A stretch of 64,000 nucleotides of DNA from Branchiostoma floridae (taxonomy: Eukaryota; Chordata; Leptocardii; Amphioxiformes; Branchiostomatidae). The position numbers were made by a program, and so were the translations under genes. The notes below the pieces were generated by a model, which was given only the letters and a program-made list of their open reading frames with translations, was not told the DNA's origin and ran no database searches. Shown here one piece after another: positions 10,117 through 22,343 of the stretch; position 1 is the first letter of the stretch, and the number at the start of each line of letters is the position of its first letter. The stretch lies in NCBI RefSeq assembly GCF_000003815.2, contig NC_049992.1, positions 9,572,311 through 9,636,310 on the forward strand. Reading direction: 5' to 3'.

Positions 10117-13100
10117 CTGTTGAAAAGACGAAAAAGGAAGGTGCAATAATCTGTTTTAATACTACATTTCGTGTATGATAAGTAAGGAGACAAACAAATC
10201 CTTCTAGTGTTTTTATTTTTCTTAAAATAAAACGTTCTCCAAGGGAGGCAAAACAAGCTGTTACTCCACTGCAGATAGATGTTAAGTAGTTGAAAGGATG
10301 AAGCCTTAAACACAAATTAAAGGGCACAAACTTATCTTATCTAAAACTGCGTAAATCAGCAGCAATTAAGACATATACTAAACATAAAGTAACTTCTAAT
10401 CATCTTTTTTTTCGTTTTCAATCAAAATTGGTATACCTCTATCTCAGCTAGTGCGCTTGCGCTGATGCCGTCCTTCATGCCCTCTGTGACGTCACGGTCT
10501 GGGTCCGTGTTCGAGCGTCTTCTGACGTCACTGTCGCCTTGGAGACCGAGTGCTTCACTTACGTCTCTGGTTTCTATAGCCGACTGGTGCTTCTTCCTTA
10601 CGTTCCTGAAAAAATTAAGCACGAAAATAATTGTTTCCCATTCCAATACTTCGATGTGTCATGCTTGATCATTATGGGAGTCAACAACAGTCACACCATA
10701 GAAACTTATTCTTACCTATTTGATTGATACAAACAACAGAATGTTGTGATATCATCATATGTTGATAGATATCGTAATATCATTATAGCCTGATATGGCG
10801 TTGTCAAATAACGTTACTCACCTTGGAGATTTTGACGGACTTGGAAGACTTGGCTTCTGCAAACTCTCGATCCCTCCTGATCCTTCCGAACTCGAGTCCT
10901 GTGCTGCATCTACTTCAGAGCTGCCCTCTGGTTGGTCCACTCTCGTTACTCTCTCGTTTGTGATTGGTTCATCTAAGGTCCTGTGTTTCGCTGACGCAGC
11001 AGCTTGCTTTCTCAACATCAGAGGACTAGCGAGGGCGTCGAATATTCGGTTGTGTGGACGGCCATGTTTGGCATCCAACGAACGATGTTTGCGCTTTCCG
11101 AATGGGCTTGTCTTCTTGGGCGCGTCCAAGGACTGTTGTTTCCTGAGGAAGACCGGGCTGCTGCTGGGGTCCGACTGTTCGTCGATGCTCCTGAGGGAAT
11201 GGTTTCCGAGAGAGTCACTGCGCACGCGCAGTTCCTGTTCCATGATGCGCAGCTCGAGCTCTTTTTTGTACTCTAAACTTTGCAGCATCTCCGCCTGATG
11301 AGGAAAAGAAATGGTCAACTTAGTTTCCGCAAAATGTGTCGTACGTACATACAACATTCGAGACTAGGAATACATAGACACATTGAGTGGTCATTAAGAA
11401 CCTCTTGCTTAACTAAATTTAGCTAAAATTCAATTGTATGTAAACTTTGTTTAAACAATGTTAAAGTTTAAACATTTCTAAAACGTTCCCGTTGTTATCG
11501 CTTTCTATCGTTGGTAGAAAAGCTGACGTGAGCTTTTGAGAACGGCCTACGAATTTTTCTTTAACCAAATCCCTTGTCAAGAGATCCTCTTGACATGTAT
11601 CGGACCTTTACATAAATTTTCTGTGTCGTTTCCCTCCGATACCTATCCCTGCCTCTATAGCATTAGACCGTGTTAGCCTATTGTTGGTGTAAGTACATGT
11701 ACATGTATACTGACCTTGTGTGTCTCGTTGACCGTGAGTTCCCTCGCCAGCTCTGTTTGCCTCAACTTCAGCTCGTTCAGCTGCTTCGTCAATGCCTCCG
11801 TCTCGACGTTATCCTTTGCTTTCAGCTTGCTCTTAGGGCTCTTATTAGGTAGATTCAATCTCCTACAAAAATCGGATACAAACCACGTGTTATACTAGTA
11901 ACACAATAGTTTCCCTTGTAAAATGTAATAAAGCACGGCGATCGCGGTTCGAAGTCATCTCAATTGGCGTTCATGACCGATCCTGACTGTCAATCACAAT
12001 TCGAGGGTGGTTACATGTCAATCAAATATTCATATTTGTATTTTGTTTCTTATTTTGAAGGAGGTGGGTGGGGCTATGGGATCGGCCGATTCACCATCGA
12101 TCATGCATCCAGTAAACAGCTTCCACTACTGGCACTAGTTGGTCACTTTTAGGACTGCTTCCTTGCCACAACGCCTCCTTGCGGAATGCAGTAACAATGT
12201 TCACTCATAGCCCAAATCGTTAACGTTAGCAGATTAGACATTTTTCTTATGCCAAAAGAAGATTATACTTTCAAACATTTTCTGTTTTCCACATCTGTCT
12301 TGTTTGAAATCCAAAACAGCCCGATTTAAATCAGCATTTAATGATTAGAGTAAATTTTTTATCTACACTTCGAACATTTTCGAAACCTTTTTTAATAGAT
12401 CTGAGATAAGTAATTGTTAGACTTATAAGTATTTTCTATGGAATATTATCCTGTATTTCCAACATGTTAAAAACTATATTACAACTATTATTTGAAAACC
12501 CTCTCGGCGACTTGGAATCGACTCTGATTCAGTAAATGCTGTCACTCTTAACTAGTCTCCAAGCAGACGTGTCAGCTGGATGAAAAAGAGAAGAATTTGG
12601 CCAAAAAGGGACAAATAAGTTGTGCCATGGGATTTCAGTCTTTTGCAGTCTATCCAGCCGGCCGGTCAGTTCACTCCTAGGAAAATTAACCCCTACGAGG
12701 ATTTCATTCCTAACTTGGCCAAAGTCCCCTATTACTATTCGGCCACTCCGGAATCTTGTAGAGACTAACTCTAAGCACTTACTTGGTGATCCCGTCCACC
12801 TTGAGTTGAGCGGAGTTTCTTCTCTGGTTCAGGATAGTTGTTTTCCTCAGTGCTCGGAGTTCCTCTTCCTCCTGGGCCCTCTCGTACTTAGCGGTGATCT
12901 CCTCTTTCTTCTTCTCGACTTCAACAGGAGAGGGGAGGACGCTCTGTTTGTCGAAAAAGAAATTTTGTCAGAAAATGAGGTTTTGATATACAACAGAGGA
13001 TGAATCAGTTGTTGATTCTATTACATGTATATGAAGACATCAGAACCTGTTCGGAAAGTGTTCACTGGCACGCTGCGAATGGTTACCACACGCATCAACT

Positions 13101-16100
13101 AAAATTGGAAACTTCAATCCGCCTTTTGCGACTTCCCGATCCCAAAAATATGCCACTTGAAGGGAGCAGATTAGGCTTACATAGGGTATAGTGTTATGAC
13201 TTGCAAAAATCTGAAAATACACAAGACATTAGGCTCAAAGTCGGTGAGTTGTAAACTTTCTTACAATACATAACGCGTCATGTTAAACCCTAGGCCCTGT
13301 GGGGCCAATACTAGGCAATATGCGGCAGGCATTAACTTTTACTGTGAGACTGTTACCTTCTTTTGTAGGATCTGTTCTTTCTGTGCCAGCACCTCGGCCA
13401 GCAGCTGCTGCTTCTGTAACTCTCTCAGCTCCTGCTGCCATTTTATCTCCAGTTCTGATCCAGACGTGTCACCGCCTGTGGACAAATTAGTCTTTGTCAT
13501 TGATGTCGTGATTGTAGGAGTTTCAGACATGACGTAATACTAGATTAATGAAGTGGGCCATTCTTCAACGTGTCTAAGATCTTTTTGATAGTCATGTTTG
13601 CTAGCAACACCTATTGGATAGACGTGTCGTTTATAGTGAAGAAGTTTATTTGCAAGTTCGTGACCGAGGGCTAATTGCAAGTACATGGTATAAACATAGT
13701 AGATATACAAGTGACAATGGACAGTTATGAACAATATTCCACTGTAATACCAGTGTTTGCTATTTCTAAACAGGTTGGGTTTGACTTCTTTTTTGAAAGC
13801 AGAGGGAGACGAAAAGCCCCACCTTTTCTAAAATTTGTGGGTTCTGCGATTTCAAGAGAAAATTGGCTTTCTGTTCGTCTGTCAATGTGAGGAAGTTGGG
13901 ATAAGTCTTTGTGTCTTCTCTAAACAGAGTGATTCTTTCGGTTTTGTTGAATGAACATTTGGAAATAAAATGTGTCCATATATTATTTAGATAGATTAGG
14001 CTTATAAAACAGTAGTTATGTACCATTAGATGTCATACTTTGCACCTTGTACGATGTTGTGAAATAAAGTTATCATTATCATTATATTGCTTAATGTAGA
14101 AGTATCAACGTTGTGATATGTTTATCATGATAATATTTGATTTGATATTTAATTCATTCCCAAAGACGAATTGCAAATGGCAACACTAAACATGAACAGA
14201 CAGTGAACATATTGTAGAACAAAGTGTTCAATCTATTGTAAGATTCTTTAGTTATTCTTTATTCCCTAATAAATAATGGTAAATATGTGTTATGGTGGTA
14301 AGGACGCATTTTACAATGTACAAGATACGTGTATGTACAGTTGAGTTAATGCCTTTTTAAAAGTTTAAGTGAAACATAAAGTATATAACTCACCCTCTTG
14401 GAATTCCCAGCTCCTGCCGTGTTCTAGATTGAGTCCCTCGAGTCCAGAGTCTCCGGACGGGGTTCTCGTTTTTTTGCCGTGTTCGTTCGCCATGGCGACT
14501 GGTAGGTCCCCAACCGAAGCCCACGTACTCTTGTTTCTCGTTATCGGCAGAACCAGGAACTGAGGAAAACAGGGTCTTTGTACTCATGTGCTTCTTAAGA
14601 CGTAAATCTAATTGTTTGAATCCAATCAAGGAAGCATTCATTTGTGATAACTGCCTACGAACGTACGTGTGTAATTGTAAGATTCAGTGAAATGGAACAT
14701 TTTACAGCCAGGTAGTCTGGTACAGACGAGGACATGGCGCAACAAAAGTACAGTGCAGAATTCGAAATTATTTCAAACATTCAAGAACAATTCAATAGTG
14801 ATAATGAGACTGAAAGTCACAATGCAACCTGAACATTTTCAAATACACACACAAAACGTTAGAATGTGTAGGTTGTACAGAGCATTTCAGAAGAATTCTA
14901 TCGAATGTATCAAATGTCAATTAAATATTAAGTCTACTCAAATGGCTGATGCCATCAACTATTACATGAACATACAGTTTGATTAAAAAACCTGTCTAAC
15001 AAACTTACCGGTAAACACTTAACGGTGGATTTTGAAACGTCAAGTCGAAGTAGTTGTATAGTAGTCTACCTGAACAAGGTGCGTCCGTGGTAACGTAGGG
15101 ACGTAAGAATCTGACGGGTCTACATGCCAGTTTGGATCGATTCGTGTCCGGTGATTGTGTAGAGCACAAACACTTTTAACTCGTTCACAAACACAAAATA
15201 GCTTTCCATCCACGCCCTCTCAAACACTGGCAGGCACTTCATATTAAATAAACCTCTGTAGAATTAACGTGTTTATGTGTGTGTGTAAGAAATGAGGCTG
15301 CATTTAGTGTTTCACTTGGTGGGACAATCACCCATAGAAGGGAAGAAGTGGAACTAAAAAAGGCCATACATTGTGAAGTATGAGTTCAGTAACGTTTCAT
15401 ATCAAATTATCCAGTCGGTGACGACGTCTTTCATTTATCAGATCATGTTTTTTTGGGGGGGGGGGGGCATGGTGAGGCTGCAACTTTAAATGCTGGTAAA
15501 GGATATGGGGCAAGCCTTAATGGTAAACATATCGAGTACAACAGCATTGCATTATTGATATCATTGCTTGATATCTTACAGTGAAAATACTTAAAGCCCA
15601 CAGCAACTAAAAAATCTCGAGCGTTGCATGTGAAATGTAACGTAGTTGAATGTTATAATCCTTCCCACGCATTTCTTCTTGTATACATGTAAGGGTGGTG
15701 TACATTCCGTATGCATAACATAGCCCTTGTCCCACAAAGAACACTTAGAACAGGAGGCAAAACAGTAGAGGCCATTTAAAGTATCCAGTATGGTCAGGTC
15801 GAGGTTTGAACTCGCGGCCTTTCAAATGAAAAGTTAATCTCTACCCCCCTCTACCGACCAGTATGCTCGTCGTATTGCACCATGGTAGTCAAGACCAGTA
15901 GTAAGGCACTAGTCATGTAATTATAACTGACTAAAATACTTAAGAAAAACGTCTGTTCTTACCGCGGAGTCGTCATCATCGGACGTGTCGGAATCGTCCT
16001 CCGAGTCAGCTGCAAACATCCCCGTCCAATCGTCACCCTGTAAATCATTCATGGAGTTGTTTAAAATAGCTGTTACTGGCGGTTGTTGGGAGGGTAACAT

Positions 16101-19100
16101 TGGATGAAATTCTTGCACGCAAGCTTAAGAATTCTACTCATATTCCAACTGTAGCTGTGAACATGTATTGACAAAAGAGGGAGCTTCATACTCAGAGCGC
16201 AGGTCGTTCGATGTTCGTGTTTTGATGCTTTCAGTCTTTTGGAAGTACATTCTCAGGGAAAAACAGCACGATAGCTTTTGGTACATATATGTACACTCCA
16301 AGCAGAGGTTGGGTGTAAAAATTGTTACAATATTATTTTCTTGACTTGCTACGCTTTCCGATATACAATAGATGGGAAAGTGTTCAGAAGCCATCCAACG
16401 TTTGCTTGGAGAGCACAGGTATACATAAATCAGTTCACAGTTAAACTTTATCATATTAGAGTTTCTCTTACCGTTGCACTGGACTTTTCATCACTGTCGT
16501 CTACCAACAGCAGCCCTTCGTTGTTAGGTCCAGGCAGGTGCTTCTCGAAGATTCCATAGCTGTCTTGGAAGCTTTTCTTTGAATATCTAAATCTAGAGAT
16601 GCTTTGGTTCTCCTCTAAGTCCCTGTCCGAAACGTCTTCACCAGAGCCGTCATCTTCTTGTGATATGATGATACTCGGGGTTTGGGGTTCGGAGCCCGAG
16701 CTACTTGAAAAACTGTTTTGCAAGATCTTACTGTTTTCTTCAACTGTATATGCTGCAACTTTAAGTGCTGTCGTCCACCGATTCAGTTCGGCTGGGTCCG
16801 TTGCAGACCAGAACGTTGTCTTGCCATTGGCCTCGGTGATCTTAAAAGAATGTGGTCTTTTCTCTGTATCGTAACTGTCCACCGTGGAGCCTGCGAGCGA
16901 GACTACCGCGTCTGGTTCGCTGTCCATTTTATGAGACTTGTAGCAGTAGAGCCGCTGGCCGCTCACAGCGCTGTAACATTTGGACCATGACAGTTTTCCC
17001 TTTCTGTGTAACTGCCCAGAGATGACTGCATCCTCGAGTTTCGTGTTGGAATCGCTTCTCATGTACTTTGATCGAACAAGCTGCCCGGTCACTTTGTCCT
17101 TAAGCGTGGAGACTTTATGCACAATGTTAACTCCTAATTTCTTTTTCTTCTGCAGCGTTGGAGACTTGTTGCCGAAAAGGTTGGACAATACTTTAGGTTT
17201 TGGAGAGTGTAGAGCCTTGCGAGATAGCTGCGGCGACGCACCCGGACTGCTTTCCCTACTCGCTCCGTCTTTGGTGGGAGTCTGCAAGGAGGATATGGGT
17301 GCGATTTGAACATGCCGCTGATCATCCTCAGAATCGCTGCTACTGCTATGAGGCTGGTTGACGAGATCCATTCTTTTCCTAGCTTGCTTTGGCGACGGTT
17401 TGTACGCGCTTAGCTTAGAGACTGCGTTTTCTTCTGAACTCTCACCATCTTGTTCGGTGCCTGAATCCGTGAAAAAGTCTGGATCGAGTTCCGAAGACGC
17501 CGTTAGCGCTTCCACCCAGGACTGCACCTCTGCTTCACTCTCTGCACTGAACACTAACTCTGCCTCTTCGAAGTTCTCGTACGAAAGTTGGAATTGGAAC
17601 TTTCCCATTCCCGATGTCGTCAAGCTGCGCGCTCTCTTGAGGGTGTCTTGTTGTTTATCGTCGTTCTCCTTGCCGTCATGGTCGTGCGGCTCTTCGCGCA
17701 CTTTTTCCGATTGAAACGTGAGAGCTCTGACGTCATATCCCGGTAGGACGAGAACCTTGACGGCCTGTTCGGAGGTTTCTTTCTCGAACATGCAGAACAA
17801 CATGTCCGCAACCACGCACCAATACCTGGTGCCGTCAGTCTCGGAAAACAGCCATCCCTGCTGATCGGGTGACGTCAGATCTGACAGAGCAACGGGGTGG
17901 CTGAGAAGTGGCAACTCTGGCCGAGTTTGTGACAGGGCAAGTTGTAAAGTGTGGCTTATGGATTCTCTTCTTCGCCCCCCTGATTTTGGCGAAGTTGTCT
18001 TCCGCATGTCGACGGAGGCTGGGAACGAGTCGTAAGTCTCAGTCATGGCTGGAGGACGACCCTTAGTCTTCTTCCCAGGCTCCTCAGGAATGCCCTCAAG
18101 ACGCCCCTCCCTCAAGCCTCTCAACTGGAACAGAAAAGTGCAGGGAAAGTTAAAAGCCTGTATAGGAATGGAGGAGGTCATTGACAGCTGCTTGAGGCAT
18201 TCCAAGAATTAGCCACCTAGTCCTTCACCGCGCCCAATATGCTCAATATGACCCGGAAAGCCCACACTTGAAAACACAGTGCGGAATGTGTAGGAGCTGT
18301 AGAAGTGATATTAGAGTCGCGGAAGAACAACGCTTCGTCTATTAAATCAAATAAGCCGAACAGTCTTTTCTGAAGATGTGGCGTAAGTGTGAACGGTTGG
18401 CTTGAGGTTGCTGTCCTTCCCCACATACTACACAAATAAGCCAAACAAGTTTTCACTGGTGACAGTCATATTTACGATGTAAGTAGATGTGGGCAGATTG
18501 TTTTCTTCTGTAAACCCAGCTTCAAGTGCGATTAGTATCTCCATAGTCGACAAGGTCGTTCTACAACCATACGTCATCTCATGTTACATGTATGGACGTA
18601 CATGTGCCGACTTTGACGGTAATGTTGACTCGTAAAATAATTTTTGTGGTAGCCATTACATTCCAATGGTATAAAAATGTGGGTGGAGCTTAGCTTGAAA
18701 ATCTGAACGTTCCCCATGCAAGGTCCTTGACCGTTCAATCCTCCATGGGACACGCCTCATTTCTCAGCCAAAAGCGCACTCGTCGTGCTAGTGGACAATT
18801 TGTCAAACCAAGTCTCTCAGCCGATTCAATACCATAACCACTACATCACCCTTGTTTTTCTGCCATGCATAACTCAAGCTAAAGCTTGGTAAGTTGTGTC
18901 GTGGATCTTTCTAGCGAAGCTATTCGATAGATATGACAGTAAACAAGGATGTGTGGCAACTTTTTTCTATCACAAGACACCTTGATAGTGTACGTACGTA
19001 CGACACACCCACGACTGTCGTACGACATATCTACGACCTTGCTGACGTAAATCAGTCGCACGAGGATTGTGGCCGGATCCTCAAATTGTTGATAAAGTAC

Positions 19101-22100
19101 CAATCTCTAACACTTTCTAAAAATCGGTTTGCGAAACAGTAAGACAGAAATACATGAATAAATGAATAGTTACAAATATCAACCATTTGAAAGACAATCA
19201 AAATCTAGCTAACAATAAAAATCTAGCTAACAATAAAAATCTAGCTAACAATTGAAATCTAGCTGGCTAACAAAATCCAACTAATATGCATAACATATAA
19301 CGTAATTAAAATAATTTTCGATCGTAGTCTTTAGTTACCAATTAGTATCGATTATGTGGCAATTCTTTATGATGATGAACACAATCAAGAGTTCAGCGAT
19401 CATGACAAAGGACAATCAACCAGCAAAATATATAAGAGACGACACAGAGTCAGACAGTATACCGTTATCTAGTAGTACAAGCGACAATCACCAGGTACTT
19501 CTCAATAATATAATACAAAACACATATAGATGTTATTTACCTGTATTTTGAAGGGTCTATTAAAGTTCAGTAAGGCCCTACGGCCCCAACATGCAGAGAC
19601 CACCATGGCTGTATTGTGAACTTCTAGGAACTAACTGCCTGGTAGGTACTACACGCCGTGGTCACGAAATGCCGGCTATAACCCCTACTTAGCCCCCAAA
19701 ACTATTGATCCGAACGTGCCGAGAGGACCCACAAGTGGCATTCCAACCCTCCAACATTCTACATACGGGATATCCTGGACGGGGACAATCGTGACGTCAC
19801 AGGAGGAGTGTGTTGGTTCGAAATCCAATATGGCGACGAACACACCGGCTCAAGTGCACACCAAACATATGTGTAGCTGTGCGTGGGTAAATGTTGAATT
19901 AAAGTTCACGGATGATCGACGCACGCCTGTGAGGCATCTACCGTCTGTCAACGGCAGATAGTTGTTGTGTTAACAAATTATGCAATACATAGAAATGGTA
20001 TATCATAACACAGTAAGAAATGTGTATGTTAAAACTAGCACCATCATCGATTCAGGAAATACTCATTTCTGATGAGGAAGCCTTGCGGAAGACTCGAGCT
20101 CACACAAAAATACATTAATACATTGCAGTATTATTTGCCAGCCGTAACCTACAGAAGTTCGAATCCTATTCACCATGTTATGTTTATTCCTAAAATAAGA
20201 CGTAACATCGACTATCATAACATCATAACACCGAATGTAACGTTAATACAATTCAGATATTTAGGTGTTGCAGACAATCTTGAGAAGGCCTCTATAACAA
20301 AGTATTTTGAGGTGGCGGTATAATGGCACTCGGTAGAATTATGCGAATGCATGTTAGGATATGTTTGGACTTTTTACCTGATTGTTCTCAATACTATTAT
20401 TTTCTAAAGATTGAGCGTAAATCGACCAGACAGGGTGGAACATTTTTTCCTTTCATTTCTAATCGGCTTGACCTTTCACAGCCTTTGTTTGGGGATATTC
20501 TAATGACTGGTTATAGGACTAACTCAATGGTGCTTTCAGTGGGTATTTCACTGTACTTAGCGACCCTTTTCTGCCAAGCGGAACATCTATAGAACTCATG
20601 ACCCAAGTTTTCCTTTTTATTTGTGAGATCCTTATTTGTGAACATTGTAGTAAGCCTTTACTAAGTCCTTTCAAGCTACTTTGTTCCTTGAGTTAGGGTC
20701 AGCGATTGTTGAGAAAGAGAAACAGCGACGGACCAAGGCTGTATTTTGGTTTTACAGAAAACGTGAATAGACTATTCTGTATTCTTGTGTCACATACGAG
20801 GGTGGGCTCTTAGGATTAGGATTACCAAATGAACTGTAACCATACGAAAAGTCACAAAAACCACTGTCCTACAAAATTTAATGCAAAACATATTTCCCGA
20901 GTCTAAAATGTCTTGCGCAATGCAATGATGAAAAAGATTAATTTGGAATTCAACATAAGCAAGAAGTTGAACGATACGGTTTGGTCCAAGAAGGCATATT
21001 TTGGATAATCAGATCACATTTTCTGATTAAAAGGTGGATAGATTTTATATATTTAGCCCGTTTAGCCACATGAAAGACTAACATCGCAACTTCTGAAAAA
21101 ATGGGATAACAAGAAGAAAAAAGGCTGTTTATTTTCTAACCAGCTTGCACCTACACTTCCTTGTAATAATAATCAATGCCATGCTCTAAGCTCTTGTATC
21201 CCGTTACACATGAGTAAGATACTATGGCCTATTTCCCACGCCTTCACTACACCTTCGTGGTTACCTGTAACGTAGACACCATACCCTACCCACAGAGTAG
21301 CATTGTCCCCGACCCTCCCAAATCTAAATAACATTACCAACGGTATTCAACTGGTAATTCAATAAGGGATTGCAAAGGAGATCGGTTCCAGTGTGATACT
21401 AATGATGCCCTGCAACGTTAGAAACAGTGTTTGTGATATCCCTCCTTTGTTGACGTCACGTACGGCCTTTGTGTGAGCCTATCCCTCATGAGATGGTGAT
21501 TAAAGCTTTGCAAGCGACAGCCATACGTGCACACATTTCTGGATGTAGGAAGATTAAAGGTTTAAGGCTAATATCCACAGTTATACCTTTCTCATTGTTG
21601 TCACCATTCATGTCCATTGCTAGCTATATCTATATGCACTTCTGAGATATATTTGCACTCATGTTCGTCAAAGCAGGAAATATAGCGCTCCCAATGATGC
21701 CTAAAGTGGTTTAAATGAATGAATGAAAGTCTTATTAAGAAGAGGCAAACATAGTGAAAGCGGTATATGCGTATACAGTGACAGCAGCTCACATTGTGAA
21801 AGACTCGAACGGTTCTGTTACCCGTAATGTTTGTCCGGACAAATATTTGTTGTTGTCAGAGAGACACTCCACAGCTGTGCGCACTCTACCAGTTACAAAA
21901 CTTCATTAACCAGAGAAGTCAGCCGAGCACAACATCAAAGATTCGGAGCTAATCATGAAATCCATCGAAAAATCTTGAGCTCTTTTTTTCTAGTTTTTCT
22001 GTAACTTTAAGAAACATCAGAGACATTCCAGAAATGTCAAGGCAGATGAAATTTTCATATAACATTATACAATAGATATATTATATGGTAGAAACATTTA

Positions 22101-22343
22101 CATGCCAAGAATTAAAATGAATCTCCATTTTTTATTTGTTCTACCGAGGATCTACACCGACTAACTCTCGTTTTGAAAATGTTTCAACACAAGCATAAAC
22201 TATATGATGAAAAAGGCTCAAGAAATAACAAAGATAGCCAATATTTTTACCTGTCTCTCCTTGTCCTGGCCATGCATATGCTTCACCCAGTCAGGCAAAA
22301 ACCTGGAAACCTTGCTTGTTGAATCGTCCTTCCTAACGAACAT
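10078..22343 (-). CDS. Double PH-domain, coiled-coil scaffold protein (1,031 aa, ten exons)
   Basis: Ten exons join with consensus splice sites and consistent phase: 22343-22251, 18124-16472, 16037-15963, 14559-14394, 13475-13357, 12943-12783, 11862-11715, 11294-10822, 10605-10437 and 10116-10078. They sum to 3,096 nt, an uninterrupted frame ending in TAA. PH domain 1 lies near residues 119-241 (GWLF...RYWCVV...LPGYDVR...QSWVEAL) with a charged insertion near 176-205. PH domain 2 is near 398-490 (ISGQLHRKGKLSWSKCY...RWTTALKVAA). The linker is Ser/Pro/Asp-rich; after about 663 come Lys/Glu/Gln-rich coiled-coil segments and a Ser-rich tail. PH domains usually bind phosphoinositides or proteins at membranes, so a membrane or actin-associated scaffold (AFAP1 or MPRIP style) is my inference; I do not recognise the exact family. 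The start ATG at 22343 could be internal if further upstream exons exist, because the frame stays open for about 20 more codons. Confidence 0.8.
10437..10605 (-). CDS. PH-domain gene, exon 9
   Basis: Acceptor TTTTTTCAG|G and donor GAG|GTATAC; phase 2 in, phase 0 out. It encodes NVRKKHQSAIETRDVSEALG followed by a charged stretch with several Asp and Arg (DSDVRRRSNTDPDRDVTEG). Likely coil or disordered tail. Confidence 0.75.
10822..11294 (-). CDS. PH-domain gene, exon 8 (coiled coil then Ser-rich tail)
   Basis: Acceptor CCTCATCAG|GCG and donor AG|GTGAGT; phase 0 in, phase 2 out. It starts with a helical AEMLQSLEYKKELELRIMEQ segment. The rest carries three related basic Ser-Leu-Asp or Thr-Leu-Asp elements (RKQQSLDAP, RKHRSLDAK, KHRTLDEP) that look like possible basophilic kinase or 14-3-3 sites; that role is inference. 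Confidence 0.8.
11715..11862 (-). CDS. PH-domain gene, exon 7 (coiled coil)
   Basis: Acceptor TTTTTGTAG|G and donor AAG|GTCAGT; phase 2 in, phase 0 out. Basic start (RLNLPNKSPKSKLKAK) then a heptad-like helix (EALTKQLNELKLRQTELARE). Confidence 0.8.
12783..12943 (-). CDS. PH-domain gene, exon 6 (coiled coil)
   Basis: Acceptor CGACAAACAG|AGC and donor AA|GTAAGT; phase 0 in, phase 2 out. Highly charged helix (VEVEKKKEEITAKYERAQEE) followed by LRALRKTTILNQRRNS, which includes a basophilic RRNS site. Confidence 0.8.
13357..13475 (-). CDS. PH-domain gene, exon 5 (coiled coil)
   Basis: Acceptor TTGTCCACAG|GC and donor AAG|GTAACA; phase 1 in, phase 0 out. Gln/Leu/Glu-rich helix (KWQQELRELQKQQLLAEVLA) with clear heptad spacing. 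Confidence 0.8.
14394..14559 (-). CDS. PH-domain gene, exon 4
   Basis: Acceptor TTTTCCTCAG|TTC and donor G|GTGAGT; phase 0 in, phase 1 out. The phase-consistent frame begins FLVLPITRNKSTWASVGDLP and contains RTPSGDSGLEGLN. Another frame is also open here but is excluded by the phase of both neighbouring exons. Confidence 0.7.
15435..15470. repeat. Poly(G) tract
   Basis: A run of T followed by a run of about thirteen G in the intron between exons 3 and 4 of the PH-domain gene. Confidence 0.8.
15795..15870 (-). repeat. tRNA-like sequence (possible SINE head)
   Basis: On the minus strand a B-box-like GAGTTCAAACCTC lies in a CGAGG/CCTCG-like stem, preceded about 40 bases earlier by GGTCGGTAGAGGGGGG. 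The pairing is incomplete, so a tRNA-derived SINE or tRNA pseudogene inside the intron is more likely than a working tRNA. Confidence 0.3.
15963..16037 (-). CDS. PH-domain gene, exon 3 (acidic)
   Basis: A 25-codon exon between acceptor GATTTACAG|GGT and donor GCG|GTAAGA, phase 0 on both sides. It encodes GDDWTGMFAADSEDDSDTSD and further Asp residues, an acidic patch with casein-kinase-2-like serines. As a phase 0-0 cassette it could be skipped without frameshift. Confidence 0.75.
16472..18124 (-). CDS. PH-domain gene, exon 2 (both PH domains)
   Basis: A 551-codon exon between acceptor TGTTCCAG|TTG and donor ACG|GTAAGA, phase 0 on both sides. It holds both PH domains and the Ser-rich linker between them. 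An internal ATG at 18046 (MTETYDSF) could act as an alternative start if the upstream exon is not used. Confidence 0.88.
19195..19270. repeat. Short tandem repeat, about 18-bp unit
   Basis: AATCTAGCTAACAATAAA occurs three times in succession, followed by a degenerate fourth copy. Confidence 0.8.
19792..19799. promoter_or_regulatory. CRE-like palindrome TGACGTCA
   Basis: A perfect cAMP-response-element palindrome lies 42 bases before an ATGGCGACGAACAC context on the plus strand. The pair resembles the proximal promoter of a TATA-less gene, but I could not follow the frame into a gene. A single 8-mer can occur by chance. Confidence 0.25.
22251..22343 (-). CDS. PH-domain gene, first coding exon
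   Basis: ATG 22343 opens MFVRKDDSTSKVSRFLPDWV and the exon ends KERQ at CAG|GTAAAA in phase 0, matching exon 2 four kilobases away. The codons just before the ATG (TDSDTDRPSVLLK) also look coding and could belong to a longer exon beginning near 22376. The start is therefore provisional. Confidence 0.6.

Larger units (their letters stand above)
18125..22250. other. First intron of the PH-domain gene
   Basis: About 4.1 kb with no other exon I can defend. It holds a short tandem repeat at 19195-19270 (ATCTAGCTAACAATAAAA units) and, at 19792-19850, a TGACGTCA palindrome followed by ATGGCGACGAACAC on the plus strand. Confidence 0.6.

Noticed and set aside
14390..14641. An alternative open frame (ADNEKQEYVGFGWGPTSR) over PH-gene exon 4
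   Set aside because: It is out of phase with both neighbouring exons; the chosen frame fits both sides.
16599..17714. Several plus-strand frames of 90-118 codons
   Set aside because: Antisense shadows of the large PH exon.
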